DNA of 64,000 nt from Chryseolinea serpens (lineage in GTDB: Bacteria > Bacteroidota > Bacteroidia > Cytophagales > Cyclobacteriaceae), in assembly GCF_900129725.1 (NCBI RefSeq), contig NZ_FQWQ01000001.1:2914001-2978000 (forward strand), read 5' to 3'. Both the position numbers and the translations under genes were made by a program. The first letter of the stretch is position 1. Each line of letters starts with the position of its first letter. Below the pieces are notes generated by a model. That model saw only the letters and a program-made list of their open reading frames with translations. It was not told where the DNA came from and did no database searches. Positions 8,597-18,364 of the stretch are shown piece after piece.

Positions 8597-9823
8597 TTAC
8601 ATTTTATTTACCACTTCCTGGGCAAACTCCGAGCACTTCAGCAGGGTTGCACCTTCCATGAGGCGGTGGAAATCGTAGGTCACACGTTTTGCGTTGATGG
8701 CGCCTTCCAATCCTTTCAGGATCAGGTCAGCGGCTTCTTTCCAACCCATGTATTCGAGCATCATGACGCCGGAGAGAATCACCGAGCCGGGGTTCACTTT
8801 GTCCTGGCCGGCATATTTGGGTGCCGTGCCGTGGGTAGCTTCGAAGATGGCGTGGCCGGTAACGTAGTTTACGTTTCCACCGGGAGCAATGCCGATACCG
8901 CCTACGATGGCTGCCAATGCGTCGGAGATATAATCACCGTTCAGATTCAACGTAGCGACTACCGAATATTCATCGGGACGCAACAAGATTTGTTGCAGGA
9001 ATGCATCGGCGATGGCGTCTTTGATGATCAGTTTGTGATCGCCTTTTTGGATCACTTGCCAAGGACCACCATCGAGGTCTACGGCTCCAAATTCGCTTTT
9101 CGCCAGGGCATATCCCCAGTCGCGGAAACCACCTTCGGTGAACTTCATGATGTTGCCTTTGTGTACGAGCGTAACGCTGGGCAGCTTGTGTTCCAGCGCG
9201 TACTTCAGTGCCGAGCGCACCAGGCGTTCCGTTCCGTCTTTGGAAACGGGTTTGATACCGATGCCCGAGTTTTCGGGGAAGCGGATCTTCTTATAGCTTT
9301 TCGGGAAGTTGTCTTTCAACAACTGCATGAATTTCTTGTTCTCGTCGGAGCCTTCCTGGAATTCGATGCCGGCATAGATGTCTTCGGTGTTTTCGCGGAA
9401 GATGACCATGTCGGTCTTTTGGGGCTCCTTCACGGGTGAAGGCACGCCTTTGAACCACCGTACGGGGCGCACGCACGCATAGAGGTCGAGTTCCTGGCGG
9501 AGGGCCACATTGAGGGAGCGAATGCCGCCGCCTACCGGTGTGGTGAGGGGACCTTTGATGCCTACCAAATATTCTCTGAAAACGGTGAGCGTTTCTTCGG
9601 GCATCCAGTTGCCGGTTTTGTTAAACGCTTTCTCGCCTGCCAGAACTTCCTTCCAGTTGATCTTACGCTTTCCGCTATAGGCCTTTTCTACCGCTTTGTC
9701 GAATACCAGTTGAGATGCAGGCCAAATGTCTACGCCGGTTCCATCGCCTTCAATAAAGGGAATCGTAGGATTATCAGGCACGTTCAGCTTACCGTTGCTG
9801 ATGCTAATTTTCTGATCGCTCAT
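8597..9823 (-). CDS. icd: NADP-dependent isocitrate dehydrogenase
   Basis: A 408-residue isocitrate dehydrogenase that oxidatively decarboxylates isocitrate to 2-oxoglutarate in the TCA cycle. The substrate loop with the regulatory Ser is visible ([27 protein letters not shown], around residue 110), as are the metal/substrate motif [14 protein letters not shown], the [10 protein letters not shown] segment with metal-binding Asp, and the C-terminal [17 protein letters not shown] nucleotide loop. Length and motif order match the bacterial homodimeric enzyme. Cofactor choice (NADP) is inferred from family resemblance. It is monocistronic with a strong terminator. Confidence 0.95.
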   Translation of the reverse strand: MSDQKISISNGKLNVPDNPTIPFIEGDGTGVDIWPASQLVFDKAVEKAYSGKRKINWKEVLAGEKAFNKTGNWMPEETLTVFREYLVGIKGPLTTPVGGGIRSLNVALRQELDLYACVRPVRWFKGVPSPVKEPQKTDMVIFRENTEDIYAGIEFQEGSDENKKFMQLLKDNFPKSYKKIRFPENSGIGIKPVSKDGTERLVRSALKYALEHKLPSVTLVHKGNIMKFTEGGFRDWGYALAKSEFGAVDLDGGPWQVIQKGDHKLIIKDAIADAFLQQILLRPDEYSVVATLNLNGDYISDALAAIVGGIGIAPGGNVNYVTGHAIFEATHGTAPKYAGQDKVNPGSVILSGVMMLEYMGWKEAADLILKGLEGAINAKRVTYDFHRLMEGATLLKCSEFAQEVVNKM

Positions 9824-9948
9824 TGTTTGTAATGCGTTAAAAGTGAATGTTTTGAGATGCCCATTTTTTTGGGCGCGGAAAATTAAAAAATCTCAACCAG
9901 AAATGAAGATATTTTTACTCGGCCTGGCGTTTATTGGTAAATTTCTCT

Positions 9949-10533
9949 ATGAAATCGTTTTCCCTTCTTTTGGCGAGCAGCCTGGTGGTGTTTGGCCTGG
10001 GCGGCTTCCATGAGCGGCCCTATCCTGTTGCCACGGTCTGCCTTAGTCCAGAAGAGAAGAAGCTATATGACCTGATCATGGTCTATCGCCAGGAAAACCA
10101 CCTGGAATCGATTCCGCTCTCTGCCAAACTCTCCCAGGTAGCCCAGATCCACGCACGCGATCTCTCCGAGCACTACACCTTCGATCCCAAGAACAAATGC
10201 AACCCCCACAGCTGGTCGTCGCATGGAAAATGGACGTCGTGTTGTTACACCAACGATCACAAGAAGGCGTCCTGCATGTGGACCAAGCCACAGGAAATTG
10301 CCAGCTATGCGGGCAATGGTTTTGAGATCGCCTATTACAGTTCTATTGGCGCCACGGCCAAGGAAGGACTTGACGGCTGGAAAATAAGTCCCGGTCACAA
10401 TCCCCTGCTCATCAACAGCGGCAAGTGGGAAAACACAAAATGGAAGGCAATTGGGGTGGGCATTTACAAGGAATACGGGCTGGTATGGTTTGGAGAGGTA
10501 GACGATTCCGCCGCCCCCGAAACCTGTCCATAA
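9949..10533 (+). CDS. CAP (SCP/PR-1) domain protein, exported
   Basis: A 194-residue CAP-superfamily protein. The ATG at 9949 begins a good signal peptide (MKSFSLLLASSLVVFGLGGF); a TTG five codons upstream is less likely. The domain starts at EEKKLYDLIMVYRQENHLESI, the SKLSQVAQIHARDL helix carries the His expected in the CAP cavity, and SWSSHGKWTSCCY, EIASYAGNGFE and WKISPGHNPLLI correspond to the conserved CAP blocks including the second cavity His. Cysteine content (six) is high for this lineage, suggesting disulfides outside the cytoplasm. CAP proteins have varied roles (lipid binding, protease-like); none can be assigned. Confidence 0.82.
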   Translation: MKSFSLLLASSLVVFGLGGFHERPYPVATVCLSPEEKKLYDLIMVYRQENHLESIPLSAKLSQVAQIHARDLSEHYTFDPKNKCNPHSWSSHGKWTSCCYTNDHKKASCMWTKPQEIASYAGNGFEIAYYSSIGATAKEGLDGWKISPGHNPLLINSGKWENTKWKAIGVGIYKEYGLVWFGEVDDSAAPETCP

Positions 10534-10673
10534 AAGAGTACTGTTTTGAATTCAGTTTCCCATTCCTGGACTATCCACCACTCTTAAAGGCCCGAATCAG
10601 CGATATTTTGAGGTTTTTTTCTCCTGGCTTGCAATTGGCATTTGGATACATAACACAACAAACAAATTGTTTT

Positions 10674-10925
10674 ATGATCCTCAAGTTCATTTTCAGCAAG
10701 CTTTCTTTAGAGAGTCAAGTGAAATACCTCAAGAAAAAAGGTGTGGCCCTTGGAACGCGTGTGAAAGATGGCCGCAAAATCTACATCTACATGTTACGGG
10801 ACCTGTTCGTGGAGGTGATCTACCAAAACGACAACGCCGACCAGAAAGCTGAAAAGCTCAGCATGCTGCGCGGGTTGAAGAACCTGAACGAATACCTGGA
10901 AAACGAATTCAGAACTACTTTTTAA
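10674..10925 (+). CDS. Small conserved-looking hypothetical protein
   Basis: An 83-residue cytoplasmic protein beginning MILKFIFSKLSLESQVKYLK at an ATG at 10674. The same frame is open farther upstream, but that part overlaps the CAP gene and reads like non-coding sequence. The middle (KDGRKIYIYMLRDLFVEVIYQ) forms alternating strands and the end is helical and acidic/basic (KAEKLSMLRGLKNLNEYLENEF). Codon use matches its neighbours. I do not recognise a family. It stands alone between the CAP gene and the convergent sucD gene. Confidence 0.65.
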   Translation: MILKFIFSKLSLESQVKYLKKKGVALGTRVKDGRKIYIYMLRDLFVEVIYQNDNADQKAEKLSMLRGLKNLNEYLENEFRTTF

Positions 10926-10945
10926 TAGGAAATGGGGGCCGGCGA

Positions 10946-11830
10946 CTATTTTTTGCCGGCCAATACTTTCACCATGGTTTCGCCAATCTCGGCGGGTGAT
11001 TCTACCACGGTGATGCCACACTCGCGCATGATCTTCATCTTCGCCGCTGCCGTATCGTCGGCGCCGCCAATGATGGCACCGGCGTGACCCATTCTGCGGC
11101 CTGGAGGGGCCGTCTGACCGGCGATAAATCCAACGACAGGTTTCTTATTTCCCGAGTCTTTGATCCAACGGGCTGCTACGGGCTCATAGTTTCCACCGAT
11201 CTCACCGATCATGACGATGGCGTCGGTTTCGGGGTCGTTCATCAATAATTCTACCGCATCTTTTGTGGGAGTTCCAATGATGGGGTCGCCGCCGATACCG
11301 ATGGCGGTGGAGATGCCCAGGCCGGCTTTCACGATCTGGTCGGCTGCCTCATAGGTGAGGGTTCCCGACTTGGACACGATGCCGATCCTTCCCTTCTTGA
11401 ACACAAAGCCGGGCATGATGCCTACTTTAGCTTCGCCAGGGGTGATCACACCGGGGCAGTTGGGGCCGATGAGGGTTACGCCGCCTTTGCTTTGGAGATA
11501 TTTTTTTGCCGTCATCATATCCTTTACGGGTATGCCTTCGGTGATGGTGATAACTACTTTGATGCCTGCGTCCACGGCCTCCATGATGGCGTCGGCAGCG
11601 AAAGCGGGGGGCACGAAGATGATGGACACGTCGGCGCCCGTTTTCTCAACGGCTTCTTTCACGGTGTTGAATACCGGTCTTCCCAAGTGTTCGGTCCCAC
11701 CTTTCGCAGGCGTTACACCGCCTACTACGTTTGTTCCATATTCAATCATCTGGCCCGCATGAAAGGAGCCTTCGGAACCTGTGAAACCCTGAACGATGAC
11801 ACGGGAATTCTTATTTACCAGTACACTCAT
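10946..11830 (-). CDS. sucD: Succinyl-CoA synthetase (ADP/GDP-forming), alpha subunit
   Basis: A 294-residue alpha subunit of succinyl-CoA ligase, which makes ATP or GTP from succinyl-CoA in the TCA cycle. The N-terminal CoA-binding Rossmann fold starts [20 protein letters not shown]. The catalytic phospho-histidine lies in [12 protein letters not shown] near residue 245, and [12 protein letters not shown] is the family signature. The ATG at 11830 is chosen over an in-frame codon 10 residues upstream because homologues start at MSVLVN. The beta subunit (sucC) is not adjacent. Confidence 0.96.
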   Translation of the reverse strand: MSVLVNKNSRVIVQGFTGSEGSFHAGQMIEYGTNVVGGVTPAKGGTEHLGRPVFNTVKEAVEKTGADVSIIFVPPAFAADAIMEAVDAGIKVVITITEGIPVKDMMTAKKYLQSKGGVTLIGPNCPGVITPGEAKVGIMPGFVFKKGRIGIVSKSGTLTYEAADQIVKAGLGISTAIGIGGDPIIGTPTKDAVELLMNDPETDAIVMIGEIGGNYEPVAARWIKDSGNKKPVVGFIAGQTAPPGRRMGHAGAIIGGADDTAAAKMKIMRECGITVVESPAEIGETMVKVLAGKK

Positions 11831-11904
11831 GGAAGTTTGTCGTTTGCTTTTGAGAAGCACAAAAATAGGATAATAAACGTTTTGACCAAACGCGCCGGAA
11901 ACAA

Positions 11905-11933
11905 GAAAAGCTGCCGGGTGAGGGCAGCTTTTC
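11905..11933 (-). terminator. Rho-independent terminator
   Basis: Eleven-base-pair perfect stem (11905-11915 with 11923-11933), seven-base loop, and a TTTTCTTG run on the minus strand. It lies 22 bases after the stop of the exported protein encoded at 11955-12848 and upstream of sucD, so sucD sits in a separate transcript or is reached by readthrough. Confidence 0.75.
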
Positions 11934-11954
11934 GTTATTTTTTAGGCGGTCGGT

Positions 11955-12848
11955 TTACTTTTTAACCAGCTTTTTGATGTTGTTCCGCACCAGGAAGTCG
12001 GTGTAGGCCTGTTGGTAGGCGGGCTCAATTTTGGCCGCTTCCTGCAGCGCCGTGCCGGCGTCGATGAGAAGGTTGTTTTGTTCGAAGAAGCCAGCCTGGT
12101 AGAGCTTATTGATAGCCGTGTGCTCTGAAGTGGCGGCGGCGAGCTCTGCATAGGTCGCTTTTAGTTTATCCCGGTTTGCCTTGGAAACTTTCTTGAGGGT
12201 ATAGTCCTTCGATTTCTGATTCTTGTCTGTTTTCGATGTTACGTTCACCACGATGTTGTTTTCGGGGCCAAACACCGGATCGGAGAGATCTATTTCCAGC
12301 CACGTGTCGGAAGTTTCGCGTGTAACCAGTTCGTCACCAAACATGGTGTTGAACGTGACAATATAGGGCTTCACTTTCTTCTCGTCGTTCCAACTGATGA
12401 TCACTTTGTTGCCGAACACGTCGGCATGATCGGCACCAGGCAAGTTGATCTCGATGCGATCAAACCCGCGGTCTACCGCACCCGTTGCGGCCAGGCTATT
12501 CTTAGGTGATGTGGCGGAGCTGAGGACGAAATCGGTGTACTTGTTCAATACGCTGGCTTCAGGCTTTACCTGCTTGGCAAAGTCGATCACTTTGTAGGTG
12601 CCCGCAGGTTTCTTTACTTCAAAGGGTCTCCCGGCCGGTGTTACCAGACCGATGTATGCGTTTTCTGAAAGCTTCAACTCGTCGGCAGGCTTTAGGTTGG
12701 CGCCAACTTTGAGCGGCTGCCAGGCGGAACCGGATTTCAATTCATTCTTGCCTTTGTTGACAAGCACTTTAAAAGCATACTCTTGCGCCTGGACCCGGCC
12801 GAGACCGACAAGCATCAGGACTGCCAATGCCAACTTCGTGGATTTCAT
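11955..12848 (-). CDS. Exported FecR-like protein, paralogue 2
   Basis: A 297-residue protein with a signal peptide (MKSTKLALAVLMLVGLGRVQAQ). The next 60 or so residues (FKVLVNKGKNELKSGSAWQP, LKVGANLKPADELKLSENAYIGLV) have the FecR-domain rhythm: charge/Gly turn, 'G-x-x-L', 'D-x-x-x-x-S-x-x-A'. A central region has the form of a second beta domain (IEINLPGADHADVFGNKVIISW). A helical C-terminal part follows, resembling TPR helices (EHTAINKLYQAGFFEQNNLLIDAGTALQEAAKIEP). It is a clear paralogue of the protein at 13119-14009, matching over the full length. It has its own promoter and terminator. Function unknown; location periplasmic or surface. Confidence 0.75.
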   Translation of the reverse strand: MKSTKLALAVLMLVGLGRVQAQEYAFKVLVNKGKNELKSGSAWQPLKVGANLKPADELKLSENAYIGLVTPAGRPFEVKKPAGTYKVIDFAKQVKPEASVLNKYTDFVLSSATSPKNSLAATGAVDRGFDRIEINLPGADHADVFGNKVIISWNDEKKVKPYIVTFNTMFGDELVTRETSDTWLEIDLSDPVFGPENNIVVNVTSKTDKNQKSKDYTLKKVSKANRDKLKATYAELAAATSEHTAINKLYQAGFFEQNNLLIDAGTALQEAAKIEPAYQQAYTDFLVRNNIKKLVKK

Positions 12849-12881
12849 GATGTAGATGGAGCGTTAAGGGTTTATTTAAAA

Positions 12882-12912
12882 CAAAACTAATACAATCCGA
12901 ACGAATAGCATA
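12882..12912 (-). promoter_or_regulatory. Bacteroidota-type promoter for FecR-like paralogue 2
   Basis: On the minus strand TATG (12912-12909), 19 bases, then TAGTTTTG (12889-12882), a perfect TANNTTTG. The start codon at 12848 would follow a leader of roughly 25-30 bases. The 270-base gap 12849-13118 also holds the terminator of paralogue 1 and nothing else I recognise. Confidence 0.5.
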
Positions 12913-13066
12913 TACCGGTAAAAAGCTTCTGGTTCGCTCCTGGCGCGGTCATTTATGCCCAAATCGACGGCTTTATCCGGAAGTAATACGCAAGGCTCGC
13001 GAAAGGGTTCGCGCCAAAATGATAAGCGTTTAAACTCCTTGCGATAATTGGCCTCATCGCGAAATG

Positions 13067-13095
13067 AAAAGGCCGTCCTTTGGAGACGGCCCTTC
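13067..13095 (-). terminator. Rho-independent terminator
   Basis: Minus-strand GGCCGTC / GACGGCC stem (13085-13091 with 13071-13077), seven-base loop and TTTTCATTT tail, 24 bases after the paralogue 1 stop. Confidence 0.8.
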
Positions 13096-13118
13096 CTATT
13101 TTTAAAACCAGTGTCTTT

Positions 13119-14009
13119 TTATTTTTTCATGTTGTTGCGCAGCAGGAATTCGTCCAATCCGTCCTGGTAGGTAGGCACGTCGGGAGCCAGTTGGATGGCT
13201 TCCTTGTAGGCCGACAGTGCATCGATAAGCAGCTTGTTCTCTTCATAGAAACCGGCCATCAGGTATTTGTTAAGCGCCGTTTGTTCGGTGGCGCTGCTCA
13301 TGTCGGCTTCCAGCTTCTTTTTTACCGTGGCTTGCTCTGCCGGTGCCAGTCGTTTAATAAGGTGTTGCTTTGATATTTGTTTCGGGTCCGCTTTGGAATA
13401 CACTTCGACAAGAATAGCATTTTCCTTTGCGTAGTGCGGGTCGTTCAAGTCTATTTTAAAGCTGGTTTCGGGGGTGTCGAATTTCACCAGTTCGTCGTCG
13501 AACATGTTCTTCAAGGTTACGACATAGGGGCCCGATGCTTTACTTCCATCCCAGGTGATGATCGCGGTGTTGTTGAAAATACCCGAGTATTGATTTTCGG
13601 GGAGCAGAAGTTTGATGGCATAGTTTTCACCGCGGTCTACGGCTCCCGTTGCGCTGAGACGGTCCTTTTTATTTTCGGCCGAATTGCTGCTGAGTATGAA
13701 GTCGGTGTATTTGTTGAGTACACCTGTGGAAGGTTTTATTTCGTCCTCCAGTTTCTTCACCGGATAGTTACCCGCCTTCTTTAACTCCAGCGGTGTGCCT
13801 TTGCTGTGCACGAGGCCGACATAAGCATTCTCGCTGATCTTCAGTTCATCATTGGCGCGGAGACTGGCGCCCGTTTTCAGGGGTACCCAGTCCGTACCAG
13901 ACTTTACTTCGTTCGCGCCCTTGGTTGCCAACACCTTGAAGGCATAGTCCTGTGCGGAGGCAAAGGAGGCGACCAGAGCGAAAAGAAGGGTCAATTTCTG
14001 CGTTTTCAT
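13119..14009 (-). CDS. Exported FecR-like protein, paralogue 1
   Basis: A 296-residue paralogue of the protein at 11955-12848. It has a signal peptide (MKTQKLTLLFALVASFASAQ), the same FecR-like beta region (FKVLATKGANEVKSGTDWVP, LKTGASLRANDELKISENAY), the shared block VLNKYTDFILSS and the shared helical tail (LNKYLMAGFYEENKLLIDAL). By eye roughly half to 60 percent of residues match in the first 90 positions. It begins 50 bases after the CHASE2 gene on the same strand, so the two are probably one transcript, ended by the terminator at 13067-13095. FecR domains usually sense or bind ligand at the envelope; no anti-sigma segment is present here. Confidence 0.75.
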   Translation of the reverse strand: MKTQKLTLLFALVASFASAQDYAFKVLATKGANEVKSGTDWVPLKTGASLRANDELKISENAYVGLVHSKGTPLELKKAGNYPVKKLEDEIKPSTGVLNKYTDFILSSNSAENKKDRLSATGAVDRGENYAIKLLLPENQYSGIFNNTAIITWDGSKASGPYVVTLKNMFDDELVKFDTPETSFKIDLNDPHYAKENAILVEVYSKADPKQISKQHLIKRLAPAEQATVKKKLEADMSSATEQTALNKYLMAGFYEENKLLIDALSAYKEAIQLAPDVPTYQDGLDEFLLRNNMKK

Positions 14010-14059
14010 GATTTTGAGTATTGAGGAGAATAGTTAAAGATACGTTTTTTGGGGGACTC

Positions 14060-15358
14060 TTAAGGTGTTAATACTTCTTCCTTGTGCCGGGTAAACGGGA
14101 GAAAGTGTATAATTTTTTGGATGAGATTTTTGATGACGCTCATATAAATCTCATAAATATCGCCCACGAGGGCCACGGCCGCCAAGGTGAGGGTTACATT
14201 CAATTTGAACGAGAACCAATGAAAGATAAATACCATCAATACAGTGTATGCCAAGAGTTGAGTTAACTGCAACAATTTTGTGATACCATCGTACCATGTG
14301 GGCCAGCGCGTATTGATTAGCGAAAATAATGCCACGTTGAGGAGGCAGATGATAAAGGCCAGAAGTTCCTCTTGCCAGTCAGCCATTTCGTTGATATAAT
14401 TTTCATTCAGGATCATGGACACAACGTTGGCGTGTACCACGACACCAAACATGTCGGGATTGGCTTTTCCAGCCATTTTTTTATTCAGGGGCGTATAGAA
14501 TCTATCGGCCCATGAGGGGTCGCCAAACTCGTTGCCCAGAAATCCCATGATGACAATTTTATCTTTGACCGTGTGGGGCTCAAAACTTTCCTCAAATATT
14601 TGCTTGACATCCAGCGCATAAAACCCCAAACTGAATTGTGTTTGCTCGTAGGTGTCCATGATTGTTCCTCTATAATTTATGATCTCTTTGAAATTATCTC
14701 TTTTCAGAAATTCCTTTGTCTTTACCGAATCGTAGGCCATCGCCATAGCAACTGAAAAGGCATATTGCGGTTTCCCTTCCTTGTCGTATTGCCGAGGATT
14801 AACCTGCCGGCAAGTTTTCGAATCTTCCTGAAAAGCCGCATCTGTGTCTAGGTTGGCGAATCCTTCGCCGTAGGCATTGGCCGAAAAATCAGAACGGCGC
14901 AAGGAATCAAAGACACCTTGCGGAAGCAACGTGTCTTTCCGAATTGTCTTGGTGACCAAAATTACATTTCCTGCTTCCTGGATAGCACTGCCCAGCATAT
15001 AGTTTCCCATAACATCGCGCAAGGCTGCGCAATTAATGGTGTCCCTGGTATTTCCGCGGCAATCGAAGAACGCATCAATGCCGATGATCTTCGGTTTGTA
15101 TTTGCTGATGATCCGGATCTGCTCTGCAATTTCCCTGCGTGAAAGATTTCCAATATTCACCACAACAATACTGGTGTCTGTCTTTGGCGTTTCGCGAAGC
15201 CTCTGAAAAACATAGTCGGTCAACTCTACATCGTTCAGAGCCACTCCGATGGAGTCGAAGGCGTTGAACATTCTCAGGTTGGTGATTCCCACGATGGCCC
15301 ACATGGCGAGGAAGACGAAGTTCGTTGCAATGAGGCAATCGAGCCAGAATTTTCTCAT
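14060..15358 (-). CDS. CHASE2-domain membrane protein without an output domain
   Basis: A 432-residue integral membrane protein: one N-terminal transmembrane helix (about residues 8-28), a large extracytoplasmic CHASE2 domain and a cluster of three C-terminal transmembrane helices at about residues 335-415. CHASE2 landmarks are IVVVNIGNLSRREIAEQIRI, KIIGIDAFFD, GEGFANLDTDA, and IVIMGFLGNEFGDPSWADRFYTPLN. CHASE2 is normally fused to a kinase or adenylate cyclase; here only about 15 residues follow the last helix, so any signal must be passed to another protein. It heads the unit with the FecR-like genes and diverges from meaB across 38 bases. Confidence 0.85.
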   Translation of the reverse strand: MRKFWLDCLIATNFVFLAMWAIVGITNLRMFNAFDSIGVALNDVELTDYVFQRLRETPKTDTSIVVVNIGNLSRREIAEQIRIISKYKPKIIGIDAFFDCRGNTRDTINCAALRDVMGNYMLGSAIQEAGNVILVTKTIRKDTLLPQGVFDSLRRSDFSANAYGEGFANLDTDAAFQEDSKTCRQVNPRQYDKEGKPQYAFSVAMAMAYDSVKTKEFLKRDNFKEIINYRGTIMDTYEQTQFSLGFYALDVKQIFEESFEPHTVKDKIVIMGFLGNEFGDPSWADRFYTPLNKKMAGKANPDMFGVVVHANVVSMILNENYINEMADWQEELLAFIICLLNVALFSLINTRWPTWYDGITKLLQLTQLLAYTVLMVFIFHWFSFKLNVTLTLAAVALVGDIYEIYMSVIKNLIQKIIHFLPFTRHKEEVLTP

Positions 15359-15377
15359 GATGGTAAGGATGTATGAA

Positions 15378-15395
15378 GTAAATTTAGAAATTTAC
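15378..15395. promoter_or_regulatory. Perfect palindrome between CHASE2 gene and meaB (candidate operator)
   Basis: GTAAATTT-AG-AAATTTAC: 8-bp half sites with a 2-base centre, in the 38-base gap between divergent genes, 19 bases from the CHASE2 ATG and 1 base from the TTG at 15397. Operator function is inferred from symmetry and position. Confidence 0.4.
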
Positions 15396-15396
15396 C

Positions 15397-16403
15397 TTGC
15401 ATTACCATAGCCCCTTGAAGCCACGACCCCGATCAAAGCGCACGCTCACCGAATACACGGAGGGAATCTTTCGTGGCGACCGCGTGCTGCTGGGCCAGGC
15501 CATCACGCTCATTGAAAGCACGCTTCCCGACGACCAGGCCCTGGCGGCCCGACTGCTTTCGGCCATCAGCCCCAAGACCGGTGGTGCGATCCGGCTGGGT
15601 ATTACAGGTGTTCCGGGGGTTGGAAAAAGCACCTTTATCGAGGTTTTGGGCTTGTATCTCATTCAGCAAGGAAAGAAGGTTGGCGTCCTCACGGTCGATC
15701 CCAGCAGCCCGTTGACACGAGGAAGCATTTTGGGTGACAAGACCCGCATGGAAGAGCTCTCAAAAAATCCGAACAGCTTTATTCGTCCGTCGTCATCGGG
15801 CAATGCTCTTGGCGGTGTGGCACACAAAACGCGGGAGGCAATGCTCTTGTGTGAGGCTGCGGGGTTTGAGGTGATCATTGTCGAGACTGTAGGCGTGGGG
15901 CAGTCGGAAGTGTCGGTAAAAAACATGGTCGACTTTTTCCTGTTGCTTATGCTGGCGGGCGCCGGCGACGAGTTGCAGGGCATCAAGAAAGGCATCATGG
16001 AAATGGCGGACGCCGTTGCCATCACCAAAGCGGAGGGCGACAATTTTTCGCGCGCACAAGAAGCCCGTGCCGAGTATCAACATGCACTTCATTTGTTTCC
16101 ACCCGGCCCGTCGGGCTGGACGCCGCGTGTGGTCACCACCTCGGCATTGACGGGCGAAGGCATTGAAGGCATCTGGCATATTGTCGAAGAGCATCATCGC
16201 CAGACAAAAACATCGGGATTTCTCGACAGCCTCCGTCAGCAACAAAATGTAGAATGGTTTCGCGAATATTTCAAAGATGCTTTGCAAGCCGATCTCCAAG
16301 GGCATGCGCCGCTCAAAGCCTTGCGCAAAACACTGGAACGCGACGTAGAGGCCATGAAGCTGTCGGCCCAGGATGCTGCGCAAAAATTATTGGAGGCCTA
16401 CCA

Positions 16404-16431
<28 letters not shown>
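15397..16431 (+). CDS. meaB: Methylmalonyl-CoA mutase-associated GTPase MeaB
   Basis: A 344-residue G3E-family GTPase, the chaperone that gates adenosylcobalamin delivery and protects the B12-dependent methylmalonyl-CoA mutase. Walker A is GVPGVGKSTFIE, followed by VLTVDPSSPLTRGSILGDKTRM with the switch residues, ETVGVGQSE (Walker B/switch) and ITKAEGDN (base-recognition, in place of the usual NKADGDN). No ATG lies upstream of the G-domain in this frame; TTG at 15397 or TTG at 15415 must start the protein, the second leaving the palindrome outside the gene. The mutase genes are not in the window. It overlaps the convergent DUF71 gene by 28 bases. Confidence 0.93.
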
Positions 16432-18305
<1,874 letters not shown>

Positions 18306-18364
18306 GTTCTTCGTCACATTAAAAAAAGAGGGGGTTTCGGACGGATCCGTTTTGTACTGCATGT

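Noticed and set aside
8666-9439. 257-codon plus-strand open frame opposite icd
   Set aside because: Shadow of icd, whose motifs and length are complete.
9859-9874. GCCCA / TGGGC pair around a T-run upstream of icd
   Set aside because: A 5-bp stem in the icd leader with no T-tail after it; too weak to call.
10425-10673. N-terminal extension of the small hypothetical protein into the CAP gene
   Set aside because: The extension overlaps the CAP coding frame and has non-coding composition; the ATG at 10674 starts the ordered part.
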